Part shown: piece after piece, positions 36,458 to 44,684 of the stretch | Layout: each line of letters begins with the position of its first letter | Position numbering within the stretch: position 1 is the stretch's first letter | Source: Weissella paramesenteroides ATCC 33313 | GTDB taxonomy: Bacteria > Bacillota > Bacilli > Lactobacillales > Lactobacillaceae | Direction: 5' to 3' | Length of the DNA: 64,000 nucleotides | NCBI RefSeq assembly: GCF_000160575.1 | Contig: NZ_GG697128.1 | Location: forward strand, 412,750-476,749 | Notes under the pieces: generated by a model | What the model saw: only the letters and a program-made list of their open reading frames with translations | What the model was told of the DNA's origin: nothing | Databases searched by the model: none | Position numbers and translations under genes: made by a program

Positions 36458-37426
36458 CTACCTTGTTTCATTTCCGGGATGACCCCCGGCTGGTCGATAA
36501 ATACTGCGATTATCTAATGCCCATTGACGAGGTGAAAATTCGCCTGGATTAGTCTCGGCTAAAGCATTGTCAAAACTCTGCATACCAGCATCCAATTCAT
36601 CAAGTTGATGCAACACATTGGCTTCTTTGATCATCGGACGTACCGGCGACCCATATTCTAATAAACCATGATGCGCCAAAACCGTGTGACGTAAAATAAT
36701 CATGTCTTCACTTTTCAGATCGATCTGTAATTCTGTTGCTGCTAAAACAATTTCTTCATCAACTAACACAATATGGCCAATTAAATTACCAGCGGTTGTA
36801 TATTGCGTTGCTACCGGTCCTGATAATTCAATCACTTTACCAATATCATGCAATAATGCGCCAGCATATAACAGACTAGCATCTAAATTATCATATTGCT
36901 TGACCACAGCTTGTGCCAAATGAACAATGGACAACGTATGAAAGGCTAACCCACCAGCAAACGCATGATGATTACTTTTCGCAGCGGGAAATTGTAGAAA
37001 TTGCTCACGATATTTACCAAGAATATGACGAACAATTCGTTGCCAGTTAGCATTTGTTATCTGAAAAATAATTGCTGAAACTTCTTCAGCCATATATTGT
37101 TTTTTCATTGGTGCTGCCGCCACAAAATCTGCTGGATCTTGTGGTTCACCAATTTTACTTGGTCGAATCGACAAAACTTTTAGTTGTGGTTTATCTTGAT
37201 ACGCCTGACGCACTGCTTGGATGTAGACCACGATTCCTGCATGTAACTCATTGACCTCGGCATCGGTCGTATCCCACTTCATCCCCTTAATGTCCATTGA
37301 ACGGTCAGCCAATTGTAAAGCTAAGTATCGTTTTCCCTGCTGTGTCACCCGTGCATCAACTTCTTTGAGTAATGCAAAGGTTTCAACACGTTCATCTAAT
37401 TGATAATCCTTTAATTCTTTTGCCAA
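36458..37426 (-). CDS. yhaM: 3'-5' exoribonuclease YhaM
   Basis: A 322-residue manganese-dependent 3'-5' exonuclease of RNA and single-stranded DNA. It has an N-terminal OB-fold (about 10-90, KEVDARVTQQGKRYLALQLADRS) and a C-terminal HD domain with HHAFAGGLAFHTLSIV, then ALLHDIGKV and VLAHHGLLEYG. It follows yhaN by 9 bases and ends the yhaO-yhaN-yhaM unit. Confidence 0.95.
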   Translation of the reverse strand: MAKELKDYQLDERVETFALLKEVDARVTQQGKRYLALQLADRSMDIKGMKWDTTDAEVNELHAGIVVYIQAVRQAYQDKPQLKVLSIRPSKIGEPQDPADFVAAAPMKKQYMAEEVSAIIFQITNANWQRIVRHILGKYREQFLQFPAAKSNHHAFAGGLAFHTLSIVHLAQAVVKQYDNLDASLLYAGALLHDIGKVIELSGPVATQYTTAGNLIGHIVLVDEEIVLAATELQIDLKSEDMIILRHTVLAHHGLLEYGSPVRPMIKEANVLHQLDELDAGMQSFDNALAETNPGEFSPRQWALDNRSIYRPAGGHPGNETR

Positions 37427-37435
37427 AATAGCCTC

Positions 37436-39772
37436 CTATTGTTGATGAGTCAATGTTAAGACATGTTTGCCCTGTGTCTTTTGGGCTGTAAAGTAGAAAA
37501 TTTGTTGCTCAGATGATGCTAAATCTGCTAATAATGTCAACATCGTTTGTCGACGTTGCTCATCAAAATCAACAAAGGCATCATCAATCAACAATGGTAA
37601 TTGCAAAGTGGCAGTGACGTTTTTAACAAAAGCTAAACGTAGCGCCACATACAATTGTTCTGCTGTCCCCTTTGATAATTGATTCACACCTAAAATCTTG
37701 CCATCATTTCGAACTACTTTTAACAAGGTCTTCGTCTGCTGAATCGTTTGATAATGATTATCAGTCAACTGCCTTAAAAATGTTCCTGCCTGAGCCAAAA
37801 GATTTGGTAAGCGATCAGCAATTGCCGCGTTTAGGGCTTGCTTAATCCATTCACTACCTAACCGATCAACAAAATATTGCGTTAATTGTTGATTAACAAC
37901 AGCCACTTGATTGGCGACCACTTGCTGTTGATGTTCAATCGTATTATCAGTCTGCAAGTTTTGCAACTGCACATTGATTTCAGCTAGTTTTTGATTCAAT
38001 TGATTTTTTTCATCCTGAATGCGTTGCAAAATGGTTTGTTGATCTGTCATTGCTGGCTTATCGTCCGTTGCAATTGCGGCTTGTGCGGCGAGTTCATGTA
38101 GGTCAGCCCCTTTTAGCTGTTCTTCAAGCATATTCGCCTCACGTTGTAAGTCATTAATATGACGTTGGGCATCACGGCGCTGTTGTAGCATGGCTACATC
38201 CTTCACCCCGAGTTTTTGATACAATTCTTGTAACGTTTGTTGTAGATTAGCCCGTTGTAACTGCTGTTGTCCCATGGTTTCTTGCTTGATATGAATATCT
38301 GCTAGTCGTTTACGGTATTCATCAACCGTCAATCCCTCACCCAGCCAATTTAAAGCCGCTCGCATCTTCACAAGTTCTGACATCATGGCTTGTTGGTCAT
38401 GAATAATTTGATTATTTGACAACATCATGTCGTTAATCCGTTGGATATCTGTTTGTGCGGCAAAAATATCAGCTGTCGCCATTTGCTGGTAGGCAGCAGG
38501 CAAATCTTGTTGAGTGTTAGCTACCACATTTGTTTTCTGCTGACGACTGCCCCACCAACCAAGCAACAGACTAATTAGCGCTAATAGAATACCTATTGCA
38601 ACATGACTAATCAACAATGCACCAATGATGATCAAACTACTAATGATTATCGCGATAATTAACCAGCTATTCTTAGTTGATTGTTGTCCCGTTTCCTTTT
38701 GGCCACCCAACTGACTTTTTTGCTGATCAGTTAATAACGGTGGTACTTGTGTCCAATGATATTTTTCTAGTAATGCTGTTTGCGCTTGAACCGCTTTGAC
38801 TTGTTGTTCAGCTAAATTTTTTTGTTGATTTTCTAACTTCTCTAATTGCCTTAGTGCAACCGTTGCCGATTCAACCTGTTGTTTCGTTACTGCAGTCGTA
38901 ACCATGACGTCATCTAAGGCCGTCAACTGTTGACGTACACGATCAGCTTTGTCGGCTGCCGTTAAATCTAATGGTTTACCAGTTGCTTTCACTTGCTGTT
39001 TAATTTGTTGCCAACGTCGATATACCGGTAACAAATGCACCTGGGCTTGTTGATGATTCATTTGACCTTGTAATTGGGCTTGTCGTTGCTCTAAACTCGC
39101 CACACGCTGGGTCAAATGTTGTGCCTCAGCTTGTAATTTATCCAATGATGGTTGTTGACGCAAATTATTTTGTAACTGTTGACGTTGCATTTGTAAATTC
39201 GCCAACGCTTGATTTAGTTCACGATGGGCCGTTTTTGTGCTACCAAATTTCGCAGTTGCTGTTTTATCCCAACGATTCGCAACTTCTAGCCAGTTCTGTG
39301 CACCTGGCGTAGCAAGTGTGCGTAAGTAGGCTGCAAAGTCATCCGGTTTCAATGAAAAGATATTCATTAAAGCTTCTTGATCAAAACTAAAAATTGCTAA
39401 ATATAATTCACGATCAACTGGTCCCAATAGCTTTGTTAGCATGGCTTCTGGATCAGCAAATTGTTGACCACTGCCTACAGCAGTTAATGTCGTCACTGTC
39501 TGCGTCCTTCCCAGACGCTCGAGTTCATAAAGCTGGTGATCAACTTCAAACTGCATACTACCACCATATGGTCCCTTGTCTAGGGGTTCATAGGTGTTGA
39601 TTTTACGTCCTTTAGCTTGTGGAAAACCAAATATCATATCAAATAAAAATTGATGTAACGTCGTTTTTCCGGCTTCGTTTAGTCCTTGAACCACTTGTAA
39701 CCCTTGAACGAAATCAAATGTTTGCTGATTAAACTGACCAAATCCAACAATATGCACTTTTTTAATCCACAT
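37436..39772 (-). CDS. yhaN: SbcC-like AAA ATPase YhaN
   Basis: A 778-residue SMC/SbcC/Rad50-type ATPase, probably the partner of YhaO. Walker A is GLNEAGKTTLHQF, then long coiled coils, two hydrophobic stretches in the middle (IIAIIISSLIIIGALLI and IGILLALISLLLGWW), the ABC signature LSKGTAEQLYVALRLAF and Walker B LLIDDAFVDFD. The start at 39772 overlaps yhaO by 11 bases. In Bacillus the pair is uncharacterised; a role in DNA end processing is inferred. Confidence 0.93.
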   Translation of the reverse strand: MWIKKVHIVGFGQFNQQTFDFVQGLQVVQGLNEAGKTTLHQFLFDMIFGFPQAKGRKINTYEPLDKGPYGGSMQFEVDHQLYELERLGRTQTVTTLTAVGSGQQFADPEAMLTKLLGPVDRELYLAIFSFDQEALMNIFSLKPDDFAAYLRTLATPGAQNWLEVANRWDKTATAKFGSTKTAHRELNQALANLQMQRQQLQNNLRQQPSLDKLQAEAQHLTQRVASLEQRQAQLQGQMNHQQAQVHLLPVYRRWQQIKQQVKATGKPLDLTAADKADRVRQQLTALDDVMVTTAVTKQQVESATVALRQLEKLENQQKNLAEQQVKAVQAQTALLEKYHWTQVPPLLTDQQKSQLGGQKETGQQSTKNSWLIIAIIISSLIIIGALLISHVAIGILLALISLLLGWWGSRQQKTNVVANTQQDLPAAYQQMATADIFAAQTDIQRINDMMLSNNQIIHDQQAMMSELVKMRAALNWLGEGLTVDEYRKRLADIHIKQETMGQQQLQRANLQQTLQELYQKLGVKDVAMLQQRRDAQRHINDLQREANMLEEQLKGADLHELAAQAAIATDDKPAMTDQQTILQRIQDEKNQLNQKLAEINVQLQNLQTDNTIEHQQQVVANQVAVVNQQLTQYFVDRLGSEWIKQALNAAIADRLPNLLAQAGTFLRQLTDNHYQTIQQTKTLLKVVRNDGKILGVNQLSKGTAEQLYVALRLAFVKNVTATLQLPLLIDDAFVDFDEQRRQTMLTLLADLASSEQQIFYFTAQKTQGKHVLTLTHQQ

Positions 39773-40955
39773 GATATTCATCCCCTATCTGTGACAAGTG
39801 TAATTGTGTTTTAACAGCTTCCTGTAAAGCTTGTAATGTCTGCGCATTTAAAAAATGATCGAGCACATCGACATCCGTAACTTGTTTTAATCCCATCTTC
39901 TGCAATTGTTCACGGGTGAACACATCGCCAATGGTTTCCGACCAATAGCGTTCATCAACTGCTGGTAATGGTAGGTGCTGCTCTTGTGTTTGTGCCTGGA
40001 TTTCATAAATAAAAAACATATCGGTGGTTTGTGCTGCAGCAACAAACTGTGCTAATAGTTGTTGGTTCACAATTGCTGACAATACATTAGGATCCTCAGT
40101 TATCAGATTTAATGAAATTAATTCAAATTCATCCTTCATCGCAAACTGTCCTCGGACATATTGCACAACTGTGCTCAGGTCACGTTCAGTACGTACCTCG
40201 GCTGTTACCCAGGTTATTGGTGCAACCGGAGTAAATGTCGGCACTAATTCATTTCCCTCACTTTCCACCATGTAATATCCCTTAGCACCAGTTTCTGTTT
40301 TATCCAGTCCTTGAATACTACCAGAATACCCGATGAATGGCTTTTTTTGTAAGGTTTCACGTACATGAATATGACCAAGCGCCCAATAATCATAATGTTT
40401 CTGTTGCATCGCTTGCAAATTAAATGGCGCATAGTTTCCTGAACCAACCTCGCCCATAGATCCATGATAAATCCCAATATGCCAATCATCTTGAGTTGAT
40501 TTAATAGGAAATTCAGCAACCTGATCTGTTGTTATATGCCGCTGTGTATATGAAAAGCCTGAAATGGCTACAGACTCATGATTTTTTGTCTGCATGTGGT
40601 ATGTTGTCACGTCTTTTGGGAATAATGTGACATTTTTAGGAAATGTGGGTACCCGTTGCCAATCAAGAACGTAGTCATGGTTACCAAAGCCCACATAGAC
40701 CGGAATATTTTCCGTTGCTAATCGCTCTAGCTCCCTGACTAAATCTAATTGTGCACGTGCATCAGGAGTAGTTGTATCGAACAAATCGCCAGCCAATACA
40801 ACGAAATCTACCGCCGCAGTGATGGCATCATCCACTAATCGATGGACTGCCGTTTCAGTTGCAGCTTGTAACTGATCGGTTAACCAATCTGGTGTCATTG
40901 ATAGACCACCAAATGGATTGCCAAGATGCAAATCACCAGCATGAATAAACTTCAT
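39762..40955 (-). CDS. yhaO: SbcD-like metallophosphoesterase YhaO
   Basis: A 397-residue protein with the Mre11/SbcD calcineurin-like domain: IHAGDLHLG, VVLAGDLFD, GFGNHD, GIYHGS and ALGHIHVRE. It is the nuclease partner of YhaN, whose start it overlaps by 11 bases. Upstream of it lies a deletion-type copy of the dispersed repeat, inside its likely leader. Confidence 0.93.
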   Translation of the reverse strand: MKFIHAGDLHLGNPFGGLSMTPDWLTDQLQAATETAVHRLVDDAITAAVDFVVLAGDLFDTTTPDARAQLDLVRELERLATENIPVYVGFGNHDYVLDWQRVPTFPKNVTLFPKDVTTYHMQTKNHESVAISGFSYTQRHITTDQVAEFPIKSTQDDWHIGIYHGSMGEVGSGNYAPFNLQAMQQKHYDYWALGHIHVRETLQKKPFIGYSGSIQGLDKTETGAKGYYMVESEGNELVPTFTPVAPITWVTAEVRTERDLSTVVQYVRGQFAMKDEFELISLNLITEDPNVLSAIVNQQLLAQFVAAAQTTDMFFIYEIQAQTQEQHLPLPAVDERYWSETIGDVFTREQLQKMGLKQVTDVDVLDHFLNAQTLQALQEAVKTQLHLSQIGDEYHVD

Positions 40956-40979
40956 TTTTCTAACCCCTTTTTTGTTTTA

Positions 40980-41013
40980 TAAACGCGTTCCAAAACGACT
41001 TTTGTCTCGCTCT
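40980..41013 (-). repeat. dispersed palindromic repeat, internally deleted copy
   Basis: 34 bases that join the outer ends of the full repeat: AAACGCGTTCCAAAA continues into CGACTTTTGTCTCGCTCT. The inner ~95 bases are absent, with a CAAAA word at the joint. It is 25 bases before the yhaO start and in the same orientation as the full copy at 41136-41274. The remainder of the 321-base gap holds that full copy and the terminator. Confidence 0.75.
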
Positions 41014-41044
41014 ATCAATTTCATTATATTGGAGATTGTCTATA

Positions 41045-41078
41045 AAAAAAAGAGTGGCGCGTTGCGACACTCTTTTTT
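41045..41078 (-). terminator. terminator after the YlbF/YheA-family gene
   Basis: AAAAAGAGTG-CGC pairs with GCG-CACTCTTTTT around GTT, one mismatch. It follows the full repeat. Confidence 0.9.
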
Positions 41079-41135
41079 GAATTTGGTAGATTGATACCTA
41101 CTAAAATTATCTTGATTATAAGCTTATAATTTTTA

Positions 41136-41274
41136 TAGCATAAACGCGTTCCAAAAGTCTGAAGCCTTAATGTAACGAAATTTACGACATTCTTGTCCTT
41201 CGCTTTGCTACGGCCAAAAATGACGAAAATAACGTTACATACCAGCTTCAAAACAACTTTTGTCTCGCTCTCTC
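41136..41274 (-). repeat. dispersed palindromic repeat, full copy B
   Basis: About 137 bases shared, 126 identical and without gaps, with the copy at 44449-44585. It begins 2 bases behind the stop codon at 41277. On the minus strand it starts GAGAGCGAGACAAAAG and ends GGAACGCGTTTATGCTA. The two halves pair (CAAAAGT/ACTTTTG, GAAGC/GCTTC, TGTAACG/CGTTACA, CG-CATT/AATG-CG) around a central block near GGCCGTAGCAAA. Confidence 0.85.
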
Positions 41275-41276
41275 AC

Positions 41277-41621
41277 TTAGTTTTGACCGTACAACTCCGC
41301 AATTGGCTTTGTAATAATGTCATTGATTTCCATCAACAATTGGTTCAAACCTTTTTCAGCTTCAAGCATCTTCTTTAGAGAATCATACTTTTCCATCTCA
41401 TTGGCAACTTCTTGCCAAGCTTTGATTTGATCTTCTGCTGGTTCATTACCAGATTGAACTGCTTGGTTGATTTGCGTTTGTGCTTGTTGGAAACGAGCAA
41501 AGATAGCTTTTGCTTCTGGCTCACCCTCAACAGCCGCAATGGCATCACGCAAGGTCTTGTATTGTGCTGTTTCACGTAAATTTTCAGCAACTGCATTAAC
41601 ATTATCGTAAATATTAATCAT
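41277..41621 (-). CDS. yheA: YlbF/YmcA family protein (YheA-like)
   Basis: A 114-residue all-helical cytoplasmic protein. The family pattern is LRETAQYKTLRDAIAAVEGEP near the start, then FARFQQAQTQIN and an acidic/Gln-rich second half. YlbF/YmcA proteins control competence, biofilm and RNA decay in Bacillus; the YheA branch, often by yhaO, is less known. It sits directly upstream of yhaO but is separated by a terminator and two copies of the dispersed repeat. Confidence 0.88.
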   Translation of the reverse strand: MINIYDNVNAVAENLRETAQYKTLRDAIAAVEGEPEAKAIFARFQQAQTQINQAVQSGNEPAEDQIKAWQEVANEMEKYDSLKKMLEAEKGLNQLLMEINDIITKPIAELYGQN

Positions 41622-41673
41622 AAATATATATTCCCCATCCCTTTTAATTATTCCATTATCTCATATTTTATTA

Positions 41674-43866
41674 TCATTGTGGTAATAATGATTGAATTCC
41701 GGACCAAGCTTTTTTCGCACCATCTTTGACATTACTCCAAGCACTGGAAGCACCATTTTTAATATCATCACCAATACCAGAAATATTATTGGCAATACCA
41801 TTTTTCTTATTTGAAGCAGCATCCTCAGTAGCCGACAACTTTGCACGGACACTTTTCACACTAAATTTCGTCTGTGCCGTATTCGGCAGTACTTGTTCAA
41901 GTGTTGTCTTCATCAATGGTCCAGCCGTCTGTGACAAATAAGCTGAAATCGTATGACTCGCATCCGTTTCATCATAACCAGTCCATGTTGTCACAACGAC
42001 GTCTGGTGTATAGGCAATGGCCCATGAATCAGTCGCGTTGTCACTGGTTGAGTTAGTTCCCGAAACTTCAGTCGTTCCGGTCTTACCGGCAACATCATAG
42101 CCCGTTGGATCAGCTGCAACCCCGGTTCCATGAGTGTATACGCCAAGCATCATTGAGGTCATTTCATTAGCAACACGCTTCGACCATAGTCGCGTATGCT
42201 TTTCTTTGGCTTGGGCAATTGTCTTACCTGAAGCATCAACAATTTTTGTAATGAAATGACTACTACTCATCTCTCCACCATTTGCAAAGCTTGTGTAAGC
42301 TTGCGTCAATTGTAACGGTGTCACACCCTTTTTCAGACCACCAATAGCAAGTGCTAAATTCTTATCAGATTTTGTTAATGGCAAACCTGCCTTAACCGCA
42401 GCATTATAACCTGCATTCACACCCATTTGATCAAGTAACCAAACGGCTGGAATATTGTAAGAATTTTCCAACGCCTTGTACATTGGTATTTTCTCACTAG
42501 TGTAATTACCATAGTTTGATGGTGAATAACCATTCGTTCCAAAACTCATCGTACTATTCTTTAGTTCAGAGTCATACGAGAAACCACGCGATAATGATGG
42601 CCCATAATCAACAATCGGTTTGATCGTTGATCCTGGTGAACGATATGACTGTGTTGCACGATTAAAGCCTCTAAATACATGATCTCCACGACCACCAATA
42701 ATTGCCCGTACACCACCAGTTTTTGCGTCCATTACTACCGAAGCTGCTTGTGAACCTTCACCGATTGGATTCAAGGTCGCATCAGCATAATCATTTTGTA
42801 AATTAGTTTGATCCTTTTGATTCAAAGTTGTATAAATCTTATACCCATCATCCAAAATATCTTGCTCTTTCAAGCCATATTTACTCATAGCCTCATTAAT
42901 GACTGAATCAAAATAATACGGATAATTGTAATTTGAATTATCAACTTCATGGTTCGTTGCCCCTAAGGCAAGTTTTGCATTGTAATCGGCTTGTGCTTGT
43001 GTCAAATACTTTGTTGCCACCATATTTTGTAGCACTTGGTCACGACGTTGCTTAGCGGCATCTTTATAGGTTAGTGGATCATAACCATTTGGTGATTGTA
43101 ACATACCAATTAACATAGCACTTTGTGAAACTGATAAGTTGGCCGCACTGACACCAAAATATTTCTCAGCGGCATCCTGAATTCCCCAAACACCATGACC
43201 AAAATAAGCATTATTTAAATACATGGCCAAAATATCATGTTTAGAGTATTCTTTTTCAACTTGAATTGACAAAAATAGTTCACGTGCCTTACGAGTAACG
43301 GTTTGATCTTGACTCAAAAAGGCATTTTTCACTAATTGTTGCGTCAAGGTTGACCCACCAACAGACACGCTACTACCACGTAAACGATACCAAATAGTTG
43401 TCAAAACACCACGTGTCATCCCACGAATTGAAAAACCATGTTCCTGATAAAAATGACGATCCTCAGTTGCAATCACCGCATTAACTGCATGTGGTGAAAT
43501 ATCACTGAATTTAACATACGTTCCCTTTTGACCAGACAAACTACCGGCTTTATTACCAGAAACATCATAAATTTCAGTAGTTGACTGAAGACGCTTTTTC
43601 AAATCAGAAACATCTGTCGTTTTGGCCTCAAAAGTTCCTAAAACGCTCACTACCAGAATAATCGATAGGAAAAGCGCAATTAACCATCGATTAATTTGAA
43701 ACCTATGCCAGAACGGACCAAAGGTCTTTCTTATCCATGCATAGAACGGACGGAAAAATCGTTGATGCCATCTAATTAACGGTCCAAAAAATTTTCGTAA
43801 CCAGTTAGTCACCGGTGTCATTTTTTGATGGCACCAATCTTTTAGTCCTTTAAAAAATTCTTTCAT
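41674..43866 (-). CDS. pbp1A: penicillin-binding protein 1A
   Basis: Class A enzyme that makes and cross-links peptidoglycan. 730 residues: cytoplasmic basic start, membrane helix (WLIALFLSIILVVSVLGTF, about 60-78), glycosyltransferase domain with VIATEDRHFYQEHGFS and GGSTLTQQLVKNAFL and KEYSKHDILAMYLNNAYFG, then transpeptidase with active Ser in SPGSTIKP, SYN and KTGTTEV. The start at 43866 is one base after the argR stop and has no strong ribosome binding site, so it depends on argR translation. An unusually long N-terminal basic segment precedes the helix. Confidence 0.95.
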   Translation of the reverse strand: MKEFFKGLKDWCHQKMTPVTNWLRKFFGPLIRWHQRFFRPFYAWIRKTFGPFWHRFQINRWLIALFLSIILVVSVLGTFEAKTTDVSDLKKRLQSTTEIYDVSGNKAGSLSGQKGTYVKFSDISPHAVNAVIATEDRHFYQEHGFSIRGMTRGVLTTIWYRLRGSSVSVGGSTLTQQLVKNAFLSQDQTVTRKARELFLSIQVEKEYSKHDILAMYLNNAYFGHGVWGIQDAAEKYFGVSAANLSVSQSAMLIGMLQSPNGYDPLTYKDAAKQRRDQVLQNMVATKYLTQAQADYNAKLALGATNHEVDNSNYNYPYYFDSVINEAMSKYGLKEQDILDDGYKIYTTLNQKDQTNLQNDYADATLNPIGEGSQAASVVMDAKTGGVRAIIGGRGDHVFRGFNRATQSYRSPGSTIKPIVDYGPSLSRGFSYDSELKNSTMSFGTNGYSPSNYGNYTSEKIPMYKALENSYNIPAVWLLDQMGVNAGYNAAVKAGLPLTKSDKNLALAIGGLKKGVTPLQLTQAYTSFANGGEMSSSHFITKIVDASGKTIAQAKEKHTRLWSKRVANEMTSMMLGVYTHGTGVAADPTGYDVAGKTGTTEVSGTNSTSDNATDSWAIAYTPDVVVTTWTGYDETDASHTISAYLSQTAGPLMKTTLEQVLPNTAQTKFSVKSVRAKLSATEDAASNKKNGIANNISGIGDDIKNGASSAWSNVKDGAKKAWSGIQSLLPQ

Positions 43867-43867
43867 A

Positions 43868-44335
43868 TTATTGCATCCAATTATTAAATTGTTCAACCAA
43901 AGCAACTGCTGCATCAGCTGTTGGCGTTGTGACATATATTGTATTATGACCAGCTAGTGTGCCAATCACGTTAGGCATTTCTGCAGCATCAATCATGGCA
44001 GCTAGCCGATTACCATTTCCCTGTGTTGTTTTTACCACAACCATAAAAGATACTGGGGTAATTTCTACGGCCATATCTGCAAAACCTTGTTCAATTTGAT
44101 TTTTATCACTAACAGTTGTATTAGTTGCATCTGCCATCACTTGATATCTTGATTGACCAGTTGCATCGGGACGACGCACAATCCGCAATTCTTTGATATC
44201 ACGCGATACCGTTGCTTGTGTGACCGCAATCCCTGCATGTTGTAAACGATGCAGAATCTCTTCTTGAGAATCAATCACATTATGTGCCAATATTTCAAGA
44301 ATCATTGCTTGCCGTTCTTGCTTTTTCAAAGCCAT
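43868..44335 (-). CDS. argR: ArgR family arginine repressor
   Basis: A 155-residue hexameric-type regulator. The winged helix holds TQATVSRDIKELRIV. The C-terminal oligomerisation domain has VVVKTTQGNGNRLAAMIDAA and GTLAGHNTIYV. The usual GTIxGDDTI motif is GTLAGHNTI here: both arginine-binding Asp are replaced by His and Asn. It may not sense arginine, or needs a second paralog. It is translationally coupled to pbp1A, an unusual partner. The repeat copy A lies upstream. Confidence 0.92.
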   Translation of the reverse strand: MALKKQERQAMILEILAHNVIDSQEEILHRLQHAGIAVTQATVSRDIKELRIVRRPDATGQSRYQVMADATNTTVSDKNQIEQGFADMAVEITPVSFMVVVKTTQGNGNRLAAMIDAAEMPNVIGTLAGHNTIYVTTPTADAAVALVEQFNNWMQ

Positions 44336-44448
44336 GTTTCATTCCTCTTTTTTACTTAGTCATTATGACTGGTAATCTATCGCCGTCACTTATACTATTT
44401 TATCATAATCGGCTATTTCACTTAACTTTAGCTTATTTTTAGCACAAA

Positions 44449-44585
44449 GAGAGCGAGACAAAAGTCGTTTTGAAGCCGGTGTGTAACGTGATTTTCGTCA
44501 TTTTTGGCCGTAGCAAAACGAAGGACACCCATGGCGTAAATTACGTTACATTGAGGCTTCAGACTTTTGGAACGCGTTTATGCTA
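44449..44585 (+). repeat. dispersed palindromic repeat, full copy A (inverted)
   Basis: 137 bases, 92% identical to copy B but in the other orientation relative to the genes, between the argS terminator and argR. Long stems run across it; for example TGTAACGTGATTT pairs with its complement over 13 positions, one a G-T pair. The 349-base gap between argR and argS contains, in order, the argR leader, this element, an AT-rich spacer and the argS terminator. Confidence 0.85.
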
Positions 44586-44621
44586 TCAAACTTACGGGCT
44601 GATAACTAATACATTTTTAAT

Positions 44622-44655
44622 ATAAAAAGGGTTGGAACAAAAATGTTCCAACCTC
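44622..44655 (-). terminator. terminator after argS
   Basis: GGTTGGAACA and complement around 4 bases, followed on the minus strand by CTTTTTA; 30 bases behind argS. Confidence 0.9.
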
Positions 44656-44684
44656 CTCTTTTGCTAAAATCTTTTAAATTTTAA

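Noticed and set aside
41024-41378. Small open frames of 60-75 codons on both strands across the repeat and terminator
   Set aside because: They cross terminator and repeat sequence, have no ribosome binding site and no protein-like composition.
44449-44585. Insertion sequence remnant as origin of the repeat
   Set aside because: No transposase fragment and no clear flanking target duplication; kept only as a possibility for a non-autonomous element.
44336-44684. T-box leader or tRNA-like structure near argS
   Set aside because: The gap is downstream of argS, and the gene's own upstream region is filled by the DUF2187 gene; no AGGGUGGNACCGCG-type sequence.
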